Positions 42,430-51,949 are shown, counted from the first letter of the stretch. The stretch is 64,000 nt of DNA from UBA4416 sp040386075 (GCA_040386075.1 JAZKGE010000025.1:7737-71736); one strand, 5' to 3'. A program made the numbers and translations. Notes: generated by a model from the letters alone, not told the origin.

Positions 42430-42531
42430 TCCTTTTTATAAGTAAATAGCTTAGCAAACACAGATTCGTATATTCGTACCCGATTCGTATCAATATTTAT
42501 GATCTTAATGCCAATAATAAAAAACTAATTA

Positions 42532-42539
42532 TAAATTTG
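42532..42539 (+). promoter_or_regulatory. -7 element of the large isomerase gene
   Basis: TAAATTTG; the in-frame TTG at 42537 overlaps it, so the ATG at 42573 is the start. It may serve the whole isomerase group up to the MoxR gene or beyond. Confidence 0.55.
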
Positions 42540-42572
42540 CTTTCCTTAAAAAACAAAAACAATACAACAATT

Positions 42573-44681
42573 ATGAAGAATCGTACTTTAGGATTTTTAA
42601 CACTATCAGCTATCGGTTTAACTTCCTTAGCACAAACAAGCAGCGAACCGGTGATCATGACCATTAACGGGAAACCGGTTTATAAAAGTGAGTTCGAGAA
42701 CGTTTATCACAAGAACAGCGGAAAAGAAGTAAATAAAGAACAAAAATCCGTGAAAGAATATGTTGATCTGTTCTCCACCTTTAAAATGAAGGTATTTGAA
42801 GCGGAAGCAAATGGATTAGATACCAACTCTGCTTTTAAGACTGAGTTAGGTGGCTACCGTAAACAGCTGGCAGCACCTTATTTAACCGACAAAAATGTGA
42901 ATGATGCCTTATTACAGGAAGCATACGAACGTATGAAAACTGAAGTAAAAGCTTCGCACATATTACTTCTTGTAAAAGAAGACGCGTTACCAAAAGATAC
43001 AATTGAAGCTTACACACGCCTAATGATCATTCGTGATGCTTTAATGGGAAAAGCTCCTTCTTCAGCTAAAATTGCCGAGTATGAAACTTTATTAAAGAAA
43101 AGCTCGTCTGCACTTACAAAAAATTCTACCAAACAGGATACAACAACTTACAATACAAAATTAAACAGCATCAAAGGATTAGCTTCTGCTTTAAATACAA
43201 GCGGTGATAAATTCATTGCGGTTTCTAAAAAAACATCCGAAGAGCCTTCGGCTTCTGAAAGTGGTGGAGACCTTGGATATTTTACTTCTTTACAAATGGT
43301 TTATCCATTCGAAACTGTTGCTTACAAAACCAATGTTGGAGAAATAAGCATGCCTGTAAGAACACGTTTTGGATACCATATTTTAAAAGTATATGATAAA
43401 CGCCTAAGCCAGGGAGAGATCTTAACTGCACACATCATGGTTAGATTTACCAAGGACATGCAGGAAAAAGAAAAAGCAAATTTAAAGACCAAAATTGATG
43501 AGATCTATACTAAACTAAAAGCAGGCGAAAAATTTGAAGATCTTGCACGCCAGTTCTCTGATGATAAACCAAGCGCTGAAAAAGGTGGACAGTTACAATG
43601 GTTTAATGGAACCAGCCCTATGCCTCTTGAATTTAAACAAGCTGCATTTGCTTTAAAAAATAATGGCGATTACACCGAACCATTTGCTACTAATTATGGT
43701 TGGCATATTGCAAAACGTTTGGATAAAAAAGGATTAGCATCTTTTGATGACATGAAAGGCGATCTGAAACAACGTATAGGAAAAGACAGCCGTACTCAGG
43801 CAGGCAGAACATCGTTAATTGCAAAAATTAAAACTGAAAATAACTTTAAAGAAAACCCTGTTGCGTTAAAGGAATTTTCAAAAGTGATCGACACTACCGT
43901 TTACCAGGGCAAATGGGAAGCAAAAAAAGCTGAAAAATTAGGCAATAAAGAGCTTTTTAGTTTAGGCACTCAAAAATTCACTCAAAACGATCTGGCAAAA
44001 TACATTGAAGCTCATCAAACTACTCGTCCGAAAATGGATAACAACATGATGTTGCAACAATCTTACAAAAGTTTTGTAGATGAGACAATTATCAATTATG
44101 AAGACGCTAACCTGGAATCTAAATATCCTGAGTTCCGTAATTTATTAAAAGAATACCGTGATGGTATCTTATTGTTCGATCTTACTGATCAAAAAGTATG
44201 GAGCAAAGCAGTGAAAGATACAGCCGGTTTAAAAGAATACTACGAAAAGAACAAGAATAATTTTTTATGGGATGAACGTGCAGATGTTACTATGTACAAT
44301 TGCGCAAATGATAAAGTTGCCAAAGAAGTACGTGCCATGTTAAAGAAAGGCAAGACAGAAAAAGAGATCACTGAAACAGTTAACAAAACATCTCAATTAA
44401 ATGTAAGCGTTGAAAACATTACCTACTTAAAAGGTGAGAACAAAAATGTGGACGCTAACTGGAAACAAGGCATTGTTGCAGCCGACATTAAAGACAATGA
44501 CAATAAAGTAACCGTTTTGGTAGTGAATAAAGTAATGGGAAAAACTCCTAAAACAATTGCCGAAGCAAAAGGAATGATAACTGCAGATTACCAGAATTAT
44601 TTAGAAAAAGAATGGTTAGCTTACCTTAAAAATAAGTATGTGGTAAAAGTTAACGATGACGTTTTAAGTACAGTAAAATAA
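42573..44681 (+). CDS. Periplasmic peptidyl-prolyl isomerase with two parvulin domains
   Basis: The 702-residue protein has a signal peptide, a SurA-like N-terminal chaperone part (about 25-120; VIMTINGKPVYKSEFENVYH), two parvulin domains (about 115-260 with SHILLLVKED, GGDLGYFTSLQMVYPFE, RFGYHILKVYD; about 265-365 with AHIMVRFTKD, GGQLQWFNGTSPMP, NYGWHIAKRLD) and a long C-terminal helical and alpha/beta region. The first domain has a Ser/Thr-rich insert of about 65 residues. It assists folding of outer membrane proteins. A terminator hairpin separates it from the SurA-like lipoprotein. Confidence 0.92.
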   Translation: MKNRTLGFLTLSAIGLTSLAQTSSEPVIMTINGKPVYKSEFENVYHKNSGKEVNKEQKSVKEYVDLFSTFKMKVFEAEANGLDTNSAFKTELGGYRKQLAAPYLTDKNVNDALLQEAYERMKTEVKASHILLLVKEDALPKDTIEAYTRLMIIRDALMGKAPSSAKIAEYETLLKKSSSALTKNSTKQDTTTYNTKLNSIKGLASALNTSGDKFIAVSKKTSEEPSASESGGDLGYFTSLQMVYPFETVAYKTNVGEISMPVRTRFGYHILKVYDKRLSQGEILTAHIMVRFTKDMQEKEKANLKTKIDEIYTKLKAGEKFEDLARQFSDDKPSAEKGGQLQWFNGTSPMPLEFKQAAFALKNNGDYTEPFATNYGWHIAKRLDKKGLASFDDMKGDLKQRIGKDSRTQAGRTSLIAKIKTENNFKENPVALKEFSKVIDTTVYQGKWEAKKAEKLGNKELFSLGTQKFTQNDLAKYIEAHQTTRPKMDNNMMLQQSYKSFVDETIINYEDANLESKYPEFRNLLKEYRDGILLFDLTDQKVWSKAVKDTAGLKEYYEKNKNNFLWDERADVTMYNCANDKVAKEVRAMLKKGKTEKEITETVNKTSQLNVSVENITYLKGENKNVDANWKQGIVAADIKDNDNKVTVLVVNKVMGKTPKTIAEAKGMITADYQNYLEKEWLAYLKNKYVVKVNDDVLSTVK

Positions 44682-44698
44682 AACAGAATAACACTTAC

Positions 44699-44735
44699 AA
44701 AAAGGCTGTAACAATAATGATACAGCCTTTTTGTT
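44699..44735 (+). terminator. Terminator between the isomerase and the SurA-like lipoprotein gene
   Basis: AAAGGCTGTA and TACAGCCTTT arms around ACAATAATGA with TTTTT. It lies 13 nt before the TTG start of the next gene. Confidence 0.88.
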
Positions 44736-44748
44736 TTATGATCACACA

Positions 44749-45624
44749 TTGAATATTACGGCACATATAAAACAAGTAGTTATTTTAGGGCAAATAATGC
44801 TTTTGGCAACTGCATGTACCAAATCAACCGATAACCATTTGGAAGATAAAGGAAAAGAAATTGCCAAAGTAAATACCAGTGTATTGTATACCTCCGACCT
44901 GGAACATGTTTCGCAAAACGGCTTATCAAGGTCGGACAGTACAGCGTTTATACAAACCTATATAAACAGATGGGCCTATAACGAAATATTCTATCAGCAG
45001 GCTGTTAATTATTTAACTGAAGAAGAACAGGATATTACCAAAGAACTGGAAGCGTATAAAAAAGAATTAATAGCCTATAAATTCCAAACCAAACTCATTA
45101 ACGAAAAACTGGATACTAATGTAACACCTGCGCAGATAGAGGAATATTATAATAATAATTCACAGAATTTTTTATTGAAGAATAATATCGTAAAGGTGCT
45201 CTACGTTAAAACTCCCGGCAACATTCCTAATATTGATAAATTAAAAAAACTGTGCCGTTCATCTAACGAAAAAGATGCTGAACTGCTTAAAAGCATGTGC
45301 ATACAATACGCCAATAATTATTTCATGAACGATAATACCTGGCTAATGTTTGACGACCTTAAAAAAGAAATGACCCAATTAAAAGAAGTTCCAGAGTATG
45401 ATATTAAGAACGGAAAGATCTTTGAGTTTACAGACGCTACCAGTTATTATTTTTTAAAGATCATAGAAGTAAAATCAAAGAATACATTATCGCCATTGAA
45501 CTTCGAGAAAACGAATATCAAAAACATGTTGATCAACGAACGAAAACAACAACTGATCACAAGCATCAAAAAAGACTTTTTTGATAAAGCCAAAACCAAT
45601 AAAGAATTAGAAATTTATAATTAA
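44749..45624 (+). CDS. SurA-N-like lipoprotein without parvulin domain, TTG start
   Basis: From the TTG at 44749 the product has 291 residues, a short signal sequence ending in the lipobox LLATAC, and the helical organisation of a SurA/PpiC chaperone: an N-terminal part (SVLYTSDLEHVSQNGL, FIQTYINRWAYNEIFYQQAV), a middle region (TPAQIEEYYNNN) and a C-terminal helix (INERKQQLITSIKKDFFDKA). The segment where a parvulin domain would be lacks the GG and FGYH motifs, so isomerase activity is unlikely. An upstream in-frame TTG (44731) lies inside the terminator. It is 9 nt before surA and is probably a chaperone partner. Confidence 0.8.
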   Translation: MNITAHIKQVVILGQIMLLATACTKSTDNHLEDKGKEIAKVNTSVLYTSDLEHVSQNGLSRSDSTAFIQTYINRWAYNEIFYQQAVNYLTEEEQDITKELEAYKKELIAYKFQTKLINEKLDTNVTPAQIEEYYNNNSQNFLLKNNIVKVLYVKTPGNIPNIDKLKKLCRSSNEKDAELLKSMCIQYANNYFMNDNTWLMFDDLKKEMTQLKEVPEYDIKNGKIFEFTDATSYYFLKIIEVKSKNTLSPLNFEKTNIKNMLINERKQQLITSIKKDFFDKAKTNKELEIYN

Positions 45625-45633
45625 CTTAGTACA

Positions 45634-46977
45634 ATGAACTTAAAACTGATCATCGCCTTATTATTCTTTGCCGTTATTGCCAAAGCTCAACCGCAGGTAT
45701 TAGACAAGGTAATAGCTATTGTAGGCAAAAATCCTTTGTTGTTATCAGAAGTGGAGACCAACTTTTTACAACAGAAAGAAAAAAAAGAAGTTGGCGAAAA
45801 TGCCCGCTGCAAAACATTTGAAGATCAGTTATTCCAAAAATTATTGTTGTCACAAGCCGACAGAGATAGTATCACCGCAACGGATGCTGAAGTTGATGGT
45901 GAGTTGAACCGTCGTATCCAATACTATGTTGGCATGTTAGGTGGCGAAGAAAAATTTGAAGCCTTTTACGGCAAACGCATCAGTGTATTTAAAGACGAAT
46001 TACGCGACGATGTGAGAAACCAGTTGATGGCGCAAAAGATGCAGCAAAAAATAACAGGAGATGTGAAGTTAACACCAAGTGAAGTAAGAGCATTTTACAA
46101 TACATTGCCAATAGATAGCTTACCATTAATAAATTCGGAACTGGAAATTGGACATATTGTAAGAAAACCGCCGGTTTCGGACGAAGCAAAAGCTGCCGTT
46201 CGCGCCCAATTGGATGTGTACAGGCAACGTGTTCTTAATGGAGAAAGCATGAGTGTGATTGCGGCCCTATACAGTGAGGATCCGGGTTCTGCAAAAAATG
46301 GCGGATACTACCAGTTCATGCGCGGGCAAATGGTTCCAGAATTTGAAGCTATTTCGTTCCGTCTAAAACCGGGTGAAGTTTCCGAAATATTTGAAACAAC
46401 TTACGGCTACCACTTCATTCAATCCATTGGACGTAAAGGAGAATCTGTTGAAGTTAGACACGTTCTAATGTCGCCAAAAATTTCACAGCTCGAAGTATTA
46501 AAAGCAAAAGAACAACTTGACAGCATCAGAGAATTAATTGTATCAGGACAAATAAAATTTGAAGACGCCGCTTTAAAATATAGTAGCGATACAGAGACCA
46601 AACAAAACGGTGGTTTACTCATCAATCCTAATGCCAATATGACCAAATGGGAATTGGATGAGATAGGCGAAATGGATCAGAATCTGGTATTTATGCTGGA
46701 AAATCAAATGAAAGTAGGTGATGTAAGTCCTGTGATCCAGTATACAGGTGCCGATGCCAAACAGTCGTGGCGTATTGTGTATTTGAAATCAAGAACAGAG
46801 CCTCATAAAGCAAACATGAATGATGATTATATCAAACTAATGAACATGGCCAATTTTGAACGACAAAAAACACTGATCAAAAACTGGATCACCAAAAAAT
46901 CAAAATCAACCTATATTAAAATTGATGAAGAATTCAGCGCCTGTAAATTAGAATATAACTGGACCATCACTCAATAA
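45634..46977 (+). CDS. surA: SurA-type periplasmic chaperone/peptidyl-prolyl isomerase
   Basis: The 447-residue protein has a signal peptide (to AKA), a SurA N-terminal domain (VLDKVIAIVGKNPLLLSEVE), and two parvulin domains: P1 (about 170-270; LEIGHIVRKPP, YSEDPGSAKNGGYY, TTYGYHFIQSIGRKG) and P2 (about 275-380; VRHVLMSPKIS, YSSDTETKQNGGLL). It escorts outer membrane proteins through the periplasm. The P1 domain is closely similar to the stand-alone parvulin at 56948. Followed after 31 nt by the MoxR ATPase. Confidence 0.93.
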   Translation: MNLKLIIALLFFAVIAKAQPQVLDKVIAIVGKNPLLLSEVETNFLQQKEKKEVGENARCKTFEDQLFQKLLLSQADRDSITATDAEVDGELNRRIQYYVGMLGGEEKFEAFYGKRISVFKDELRDDVRNQLMAQKMQQKITGDVKLTPSEVRAFYNTLPIDSLPLINSELEIGHIVRKPPVSDEAKAAVRAQLDVYRQRVLNGESMSVIAALYSEDPGSAKNGGYYQFMRGQMVPEFEAISFRLKPGEVSEIFETTYGYHFIQSIGRKGESVEVRHVLMSPKISQLEVLKAKEQLDSIRELIVSGQIKFEDAALKYSSDTETKQNGGLLINPNANMTKWELDEIGEMDQNLVFMLENQMKVGDVSPVIQYTGADAKQSWRIVYLKSRTEPHKANMNDDYIKLMNMANFERQKTLIKNWITKKSKSTYIKIDEEFSACKLEYNWTITQ

Positions 46978-47008
46978 TTTAACAAACACTTTCTCAAAAT
47001 ATCATACT

Positions 47009-47971
47009 ATGAATTATAAAAATGATGTAGAAGCCATTGATGCTTTTGTTGTTAAATACAAAGAACTAAATGCAGAGATCGGAAAAGTAATTGTAGGACA
47101 AAATGATACTGTAAAAAATGTATTGATCTCTATTTTTTGTAAGGGACATTGTTTATTGGTTGGTGTACCGGGTCTTGCTAAAACCTTATTGGTAAATACC
47201 ATTGCCGATGTGTTGGGACTTTCTTTTAACCGTATTCAGTTTACGCCCGATCTGATGCCTAGTGACATTGTTGGTTCTGAGATCCTGGATGAGCAACGTA
47301 ATTTCAAATTCATAAAAGGTCCTTTATTTGCCAATATTGTATTGGCCGATGAGATCAACCGTACACCTCCAAAAACACAAGCTGCTTTATTAGAGGCCAT
47401 GCAGGAACGCACCGTAACTGCTGCCGGAAAAAGATACGAACTCGGGAATCCATTCTTTGTACTGGCAACTCAAAATCCTATTGAACAGGAAGGCACTTAT
47501 CCCCTGCCCGAAGCGCAGCTTGACCGTTTCATGTTCAATGTATGGTTGGATTACCCAAGCTTTCAGGAAGAATTACAGGTAGTAAAAAGAACTACCACAG
47601 ATACTAAGATAGAACTTAAAAAGATCATCTCTGCCGAAGAGATCATTTATTTTCAGCATGTGATCCGCATGATCCCCGTAGCTGATAATGTATTGGAATA
47701 TGCTGTTAAACTGGTAAATAAAACACGTATGAATTCAGAATTCAGTGCAGATGTTACCAAAAAATATTTAGCATGGGGCGCAGGTCCGCGTGCCTCTCAG
47801 TTCCTGGTATTGGGCGCCAAATGTCATGCTGCCATTAACGGAAAATACAGTCCTGATATTGAAGATGTAAAGGCTGTAGCTAATGCTATTTTAAGGCACC
47901 GTATCATCCGCAACTATAAAGCAGAAGCCGATGGTATGAGCGTGGAAACAATTATCGATCTATTAAAATAA
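47009..47971 (+). CDS. MoxR family AAA+ ATPase
   Basis: The 320-residue protein has the MoxR AAA-3 domain with Walker A GVPGLAKTLLV (residues 49-59), FTPDLMPSDIVGSEI, Walker B VLADEINRTPPKTQAAL, sensor 1 LATQNPIEQEGTYPLPEAQ and the C-terminal lid (GAGPRASQFLVLGAKC). MoxR ATPases are chaperones that usually work with DUF58 and VWA proteins; none is present here. Its position after surA, a common order in Bacteroidota, suggests a role in envelope protein assembly. Confidence 0.95.
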   Translation: MNYKNDVEAIDAFVVKYKELNAEIGKVIVGQNDTVKNVLISIFCKGHCLLVGVPGLAKTLLVNTIADVLGLSFNRIQFTPDLMPSDIVGSEILDEQRNFKFIKGPLFANIVLADEINRTPPKTQAALLEAMQERTVTAAGKRYELGNPFFVLATQNPIEQEGTYPLPEAQLDRFMFNVWLDYPSFQEELQVVKRTTTDTKIELKKIISAEEIIYFQHVIRMIPVADNVLEYAVKLVNKTRMNSEFSADVTKKYLAWGAGPRASQFLVLGAKCHAAINGKYSPDIEDVKAVANAILRHRIIRNYKAEADGMSVETIIDLLK

Positions 47972-47987
47972 ACCCTAAAAATAACTT

Positions 47988-48647
47988 ATGAAAAAGATCT
48001 CTCAACTGGCACTGGCATTTATGTTAATTGCTTCCTTCAATATGAATGCTCAAAGTTCAAAAGAGGATGATGATAACTGTGTTGGAAAAGGCAAGATTAT
48101 TATTGATCCTTATTATGGCTACCCTTATTTGTTTGGGAAATATATTGAGGCCGTAATTGATGAAAACGGTGAAAATGTTTCAGTTACCAACACCAACCAC
48201 CTTGGAATAAAAGGCGAGTACATGGTCACAAAAATGATCGGCATTGGAGTAGATTATACGTATGCTTCGGTTATTGGAAAATATAGTGAAGTAACCCAAA
48301 TGTATAATCAATCAACAGGCACCTATTATTCACAGGTAAATAGCTATACGGCCAGAATTGTTAAACAACGCTTTTTAGCCAAGATCAATATTCACTTTGC
48401 TACATCCAAGTATCTTGATCCTTATGCTGTAGGAGGTATTGGCTATAAACAATCGGTTGTAAGTTCCGATAATATCAATGATCAGGAAGCTGTAAGCGAA
48501 CTGAACAGCTCCTTTTTAAACGTTTTTCCGGTATCATTCAGATTAGGTATTGGCTTGCGTTATTATTTCATTAAAAACCTTGGTATTGCAGTTGAGGCCG
48601 GTATAGGCGGGCCAATTGTACAAGGAGGTCTATCATTAAAATTCTAA
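47988..48647 (+). CDS. Small outer membrane beta-barrel protein
   Basis: The 219-residue protein has a signal peptide (to MNAQ) and alternating hydrophobic strands: YPYLFGKYIEAVID, MIGIGVDYTYASVIG, RFLAKINIHFATS, LDPYAVGGIGYKQS, VSFRLGIGLRYYFI and a terminal VQGGLSLKF with the aromatic last residue used for BAM recognition. This matches a small OmpA/OmpW-type eight-strand barrel. Role unknown. It follows the MoxR gene by 16 nt. Confidence 0.82.
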   Translation: MKKISQLALAFMLIASFNMNAQSSKEDDDNCVGKGKIIIDPYYGYPYLFGKYIEAVIDENGENVSVTNTNHLGIKGEYMVTKMIGIGVDYTYASVIGKYSEVTQMYNQSTGTYYSQVNSYTARIVKQRFLAKINIHFATSKYLDPYAVGGIGYKQSVVSSDNINDQEAVSELNSSFLNVFPVSFRLGIGLRYYFIKNLGIAVEAGIGGPIVQGGLSLKF

Positions 48648-48672
48648 ATACTATATAAAACACGATTGAACT

Positions 48673-49623
48673 ATGAGCAAATTAATTTTAGCAAATGATG
48701 GTATTGATGCAGTAGGAAAAAGCCTACTTGAAAAAGCAGGTTTTACAGTTGTTACCGAAAAGGTAGCGCAGGAAAATCTGGCAGCAGAAATTAATGCAAA
48801 GAATTATGTGGCCTTAACCGTTCGTAGTGCCACCAAAGTAAGAAAAGATGTAATTGACGCCTGCCCCCATTTAAAAGTAATTGGTAGGGGCGGTGTTGGT
48901 ATGGATAACATAGATGTTGATTATGCCCGCTCAAAAGGCTTGCAGGTAATTAATACGCCTGCTGCTTCAAGCAACTCGGTAGCTGAATTAGTATTCGCCC
49001 ATTTATTTAATGCTGTAAGATTTGTATACGATAGTAACCGATCGATGCCCGGCATTGGGAATACGAAATTTGATGATCTGAAAAAAGCGTATTCAAAAGG
49101 AATTGAATTAAGAGATAAAACTATTGGCATCATTGGGTTTGGACGCATAGGTCAATATACTGCTAAAATTGCTTTGGGTTGCGGCATGAAAGTGCTGGCT
49201 TACGATCCCTTTGTAAAAGAAGCTGTATTAAAATTAGATATTCATGGAACCAATGGTGTTGATGTAAAGGTAAACACAGTAAGTTTAGAAGAGTTAATTA
49301 AAAACTCGGATATGATCTCAATGCATGTACCGGGCGGCAAAATGATCACTGAAAAAGAAATTTCGTCTATGAAGGATGGCGTGATACTGATCAATGCATC
49401 ACGTGGTGGTGTAATTGATGAGACAGACCTGATCAATGGATTAAATTCAGGCAAAATAGCTCATGCGTGTTTAGATGTATTTGAGAACGAACCAACACCA
49501 AGCGACTCCATTTTAAAACATTCCAAAATATCATTAACGCCTCATATTGGTGCGGCAACCAATGAAGCACAGGAACGCATTGGTGTTGAGTTAGCTGAAA
49601 AATTAATTGAAGCTTTGAAGTAG
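48673..49623 (+). CDS. D-2-hydroxyacid dehydrogenase (3-phosphoglycerate dehydrogenase-like)
   Basis: The 316-residue enzyme has the catalytic domain (VGRGGVGMDNIDVDYARSKG is seen as IGRGGVGMDNIDVD), the NAD site TIGIIGFGRIGQYTAKIALG, and catalytic residues Arg in INASRGGVIDE, Glu and His in LTPHIGAAT. The short form without ACT domain fits SerA-type phosphoglycerate dehydrogenases of Bacteroidota; other hydroxyacids cannot be excluded. It is the last of the tightly spaced genes from 42573 on. Confidence 0.88.
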   Translation: MSKLILANDGIDAVGKSLLEKAGFTVVTEKVAQENLAAEINAKNYVALTVRSATKVRKDVIDACPHLKVIGRGGVGMDNIDVDYARSKGLQVINTPAASSNSVAELVFAHLFNAVRFVYDSNRSMPGIGNTKFDDLKKAYSKGIELRDKTIGIIGFGRIGQYTAKIALGCGMKVLAYDPFVKEAVLKLDIHGTNGVDVKVNTVSLEELIKNSDMISMHVPGGKMITEKEISSMKDGVILINASRGGVIDETDLINGLNSGKIAHACLDVFENEPTPSDSILKHSKISLTPHIGAATNEAQERIGVELAEKLIEALK

Positions 49624-49627
49624 TACC

Positions 49628-49703
49628 GTCATGCTGAACTGTCACTTCGAGCGAAGTCGAGAAGCAGCATCTCTGAGAGACCCTGAATCAAGTTCAGGGT
49701 GAC
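49628..49703. repeat. Composite palindromic repeat (CTGAA type carrying a TCGAG type)
   Basis: GTCATGCTGAACT at the left and AAGTTCAGGGTGAC at the right are ends of a CTGAA/TTCAG palindrome. Between them sits a second repeat, GTCACTTCGAGCGAAGTCGA (from 49641), which has relatives at 50140, 34431 and 34879. One repeat seems to have entered or fused with the other. Confidence 0.6.
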
Positions 49704-49718
49704 TTATACGATGTAGAC

Positions 49719-50126
49719 ATGAAATTTATTTGTTCAATATTTTTTTTATTCCTCTCCTACTCTACCTATGCTCAATTTGCAGTTAAAGTAAAAAAAGAAG
49801 ATAACCGTTTTTTATTTTTTCAAAAAGGGATTAAAAATGATACCCTTATTAAAAACAGGACCGATCTGTTTTACATCAAGCTACCTGATAGTTTAAAACA
49901 ACATATTCAGATCTTTCTTCAAAACGGACAATTCACCGCAACTGATAACGATACGATCTATCGGTTGAGGCCAATTCCGGGCATGAAGTACTCGCATTCA
50001 AAACCAGACACTATTTTCAATACTTTGCTGGAAGGGAGTTGTACACCCTCAAAAAACATCAGTATTGAATTCATCAATACTAAAACACAACAACACTATT
50101 TGAAGAATAATTTTATTGTAAAATAA
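49719..50126 (+). CDS. Hypothetical secreted protein
   Basis: The 135-residue protein has a signal peptide (MKFICSIFFLFLSYSTYAQ) followed by a short, probably beta-rich domain with no motif I recognise (VKVKKEDNRFLFFQKGIKND, LRPIPGMKYSHSKPDT). One cysteine in the mature part. It lies alone between two palindromic repeats. No function can be assigned. Confidence 0.65.
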   Translation: MKFICSIFFLFLSYSTYAQFAVKVKKEDNRFLFFQKGIKNDTLIKNRTDLFYIKLPDSLKQHIQIFLQNGQFTATDNDTIYRLRPIPGMKYSHSKPDTIFNTLLEGSCTPSKNISIEFINTKTQQHYLKNNFIVK

Positions 50127-50139
50127 CTTTACATATATT

Positions 50140-50206
50140 GTCACTTCGAGCGAAGTCGAGAAGCGCTCTAATAAAAAGTCAGGTTCTCGACTTCGCTCGA
50201 ACTGAC
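50140..50206. repeat. 67-bp TCGAG palindrome
   Basis: The 25-bp arms 50140-50164 and 50182-50206 are inverted copies with two mismatches (core TTCGAGCGAAGTCGAGAA) around a 17-nt AT-rich loop. A stable transcript hairpin is expected. Confidence 0.75.
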
Positions 50207-50299
50207 AGCCCCGAATTTAAACTAAAATGATTCTTATTAATCTCAAACATTTCTTTGTCAAATAAAGGCCTTTCTCTTATATTTATAAAAAACATTTCT

Positions 50300-51937
50300 A
50301 TGTCGTCAACTTCAAAACATCCTACAGGATTACTTTTTTTAGCATTTACCGAATTCTGGGAACGCTTTGGTTATTACTTAATGATCGGGATCTTCTTTTT
50401 GTATATGACAGATACCGAGAGCGGTGGTTTTGGCTGGGAAAGTGGAAAAGCATCTGACGTGTTTGGAACCTTTATTGCGTGTGTATACCTAACACCATTT
50501 ATCGGAGGTTTGTTGGCCGACATGAAACTCGGCTACCGCTTTGCCATCACATTAGGTGGCATTTTAATGGGTATTGGTTATTGTTTGTTATCCATTCATG
50601 AAGAATGGGCCTTTTATACAGCCTTAGTTATCATGATCGTTGGGAACGGCTTTTTTAAACCAAATATTTCAACGCTACTTGGTAACTTATATAACGATCC
50701 GCAATACAAAGCTAATAAAGACACCGGTTATAATTTATTTTATATGAGTATCAACATTGGTGCTTTCATTTGCAACTTTGTAGCGGCCTATATGCGTATC
50801 AAATATGGCTGGAGCTGGGCCTTTATTACTGCCGGTATCGGAATGTTCCTGGGGGTTATCACATTCTGGATAGGAATGAAACATTACAAGCATGTGGATG
50901 TGAGAAAAGAACCAACACCGGAGGACAAACCTATCATTATGCGTTTCTTAAAAGTACTGGCTATTGCTTTTGGCTTTGGTATGGCAGGATGGTTCATACC
51001 TGATACTATTTTTGGAAGTGACAGTACAGATGCTTTTTTATGTGCCTGTATTCCTGTCATCTATTTTTATGCATCTATTTACAAAAGTTGTACAGAAGAA
51101 GAAAAAAAACCGGTTGGAACCATGTATACCATCTTTGGGATCGTTATTATCTTTTGGGCTATTTTCAAATTAAACGGTACTGCATTAACTACTTATGCTA
51201 ATTCATACACCGACAGAGCAATGCCAACAGCCATGGTTCCATTGGCCGATTCGCTTTACCTATGCGATAAATCGGTTGTTGCCGAAAATGATTCGGTTTA
51301 CCAACTCGACGAACATTTCAGAAGGATAAAAGATGCGAATGGCACTCCTCTAAAATGTTATGATTATCCTTCTTATTTCAAAAACCTGGCTCCTGAAAAA
51401 TATCCTGCCCCTGGAGAGAATTTAACGTTGATGCCAACCGAATTATTTCAGTCAATCAATCCTTTCTTCGTTATCATTTTAACACCTGTGGTTGTTTTAT
51501 TCTTTGGTTTTTTACGCCGAAAAAAAATGGAACCAACCACTGCAACCAAAATAGCCTATGGTTTACTGATCAGCGGTTTATCAACCCTGGTTATGGTTGC
51601 TGCTGTTTATTATACTGATAACGGCATTAGTAAAGCAAGCGCCTGGTGGCTTGTAGGAAGTTACGGGGTAATAACCATTGGTGAATTATGTTTAAGTCCG
51701 ATGGGTTTATCCATGGTTTCAAAACTATCGCCTTTACGTTTTACAGCTTTAATGATGGGCGGCTGGAGTTTAGCAACATCCATCGGTAATAAAATGAGCG
51801 GTGTATTAGCGAAGAACTGGGACAAATTTGACAATAAAGCTAACTTCTTTTGGTTGAATTTTGCTTTATTACTATTTGCGTTTATAGTAATGATGTTATT
51901 GCTTAAGCGATTGAATAAAGCTTTTAAAGAAGCTTAA
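50300..51937 (+). CDS. POT/PTR2 family proton-coupled peptide transporter
   Basis: From the ATG at 50300 the protein has 545 residues with 14 or so membrane helices. The proton-coupling motif EFWERFGYYLM (ExxERFxYY) is in helix 1, and LFYMSINIGAF matches the FYxxINxG motif of helix 5. It should import di- or tripeptides with protons. A hydrophilic insert of about 90 residues (297-385, with two cysteines in LYLCDK and LKCYDYP) separates two helices and is longer than in typical enterobacterial POTs. The longer frame from 50255 adds residues without homology. Confidence 0.92.
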   Translation: MSSTSKHPTGLLFLAFTEFWERFGYYLMIGIFFLYMTDTESGGFGWESGKASDVFGTFIACVYLTPFIGGLLADMKLGYRFAITLGGILMGIGYCLLSIHEEWAFYTALVIMIVGNGFFKPNISTLLGNLYNDPQYKANKDTGYNLFYMSINIGAFICNFVAAYMRIKYGWSWAFITAGIGMFLGVITFWIGMKHYKHVDVRKEPTPEDKPIIMRFLKVLAIAFGFGMAGWFIPDTIFGSDSTDAFLCACIPVIYFYASIYKSCTEEEKKPVGTMYTIFGIVIIFWAIFKLNGTALTTYANSYTDRAMPTAMVPLADSLYLCDKSVVAENDSVYQLDEHFRRIKDANGTPLKCYDYPSYFKNLAPEKYPAPGENLTLMPTELFQSINPFFVIILTPVVVLFFGFLRRKKMEPTTATKIAYGLLISGLSTLVMVAAVYYTDNGISKASAWWLVGSYGVITIGELCLSPMGLSMVSKLSPLRFTALMMGGWSLATSIGNKMSGVLAKNWDKFDNKANFFWLNFALLLFAFIVMMLLLKRLNKAFKEA

Positions 51938-51949
51938 AGAATTAGATCT

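Noticed and set aside
44738..44752. Four-codon leader ORF (ATG to TGA) overlapping the TTG of the SurA-like lipoprotein gene
   Set aside because: Could couple translation, but so short an ORF is expected by chance and has no ribosome-binding site.
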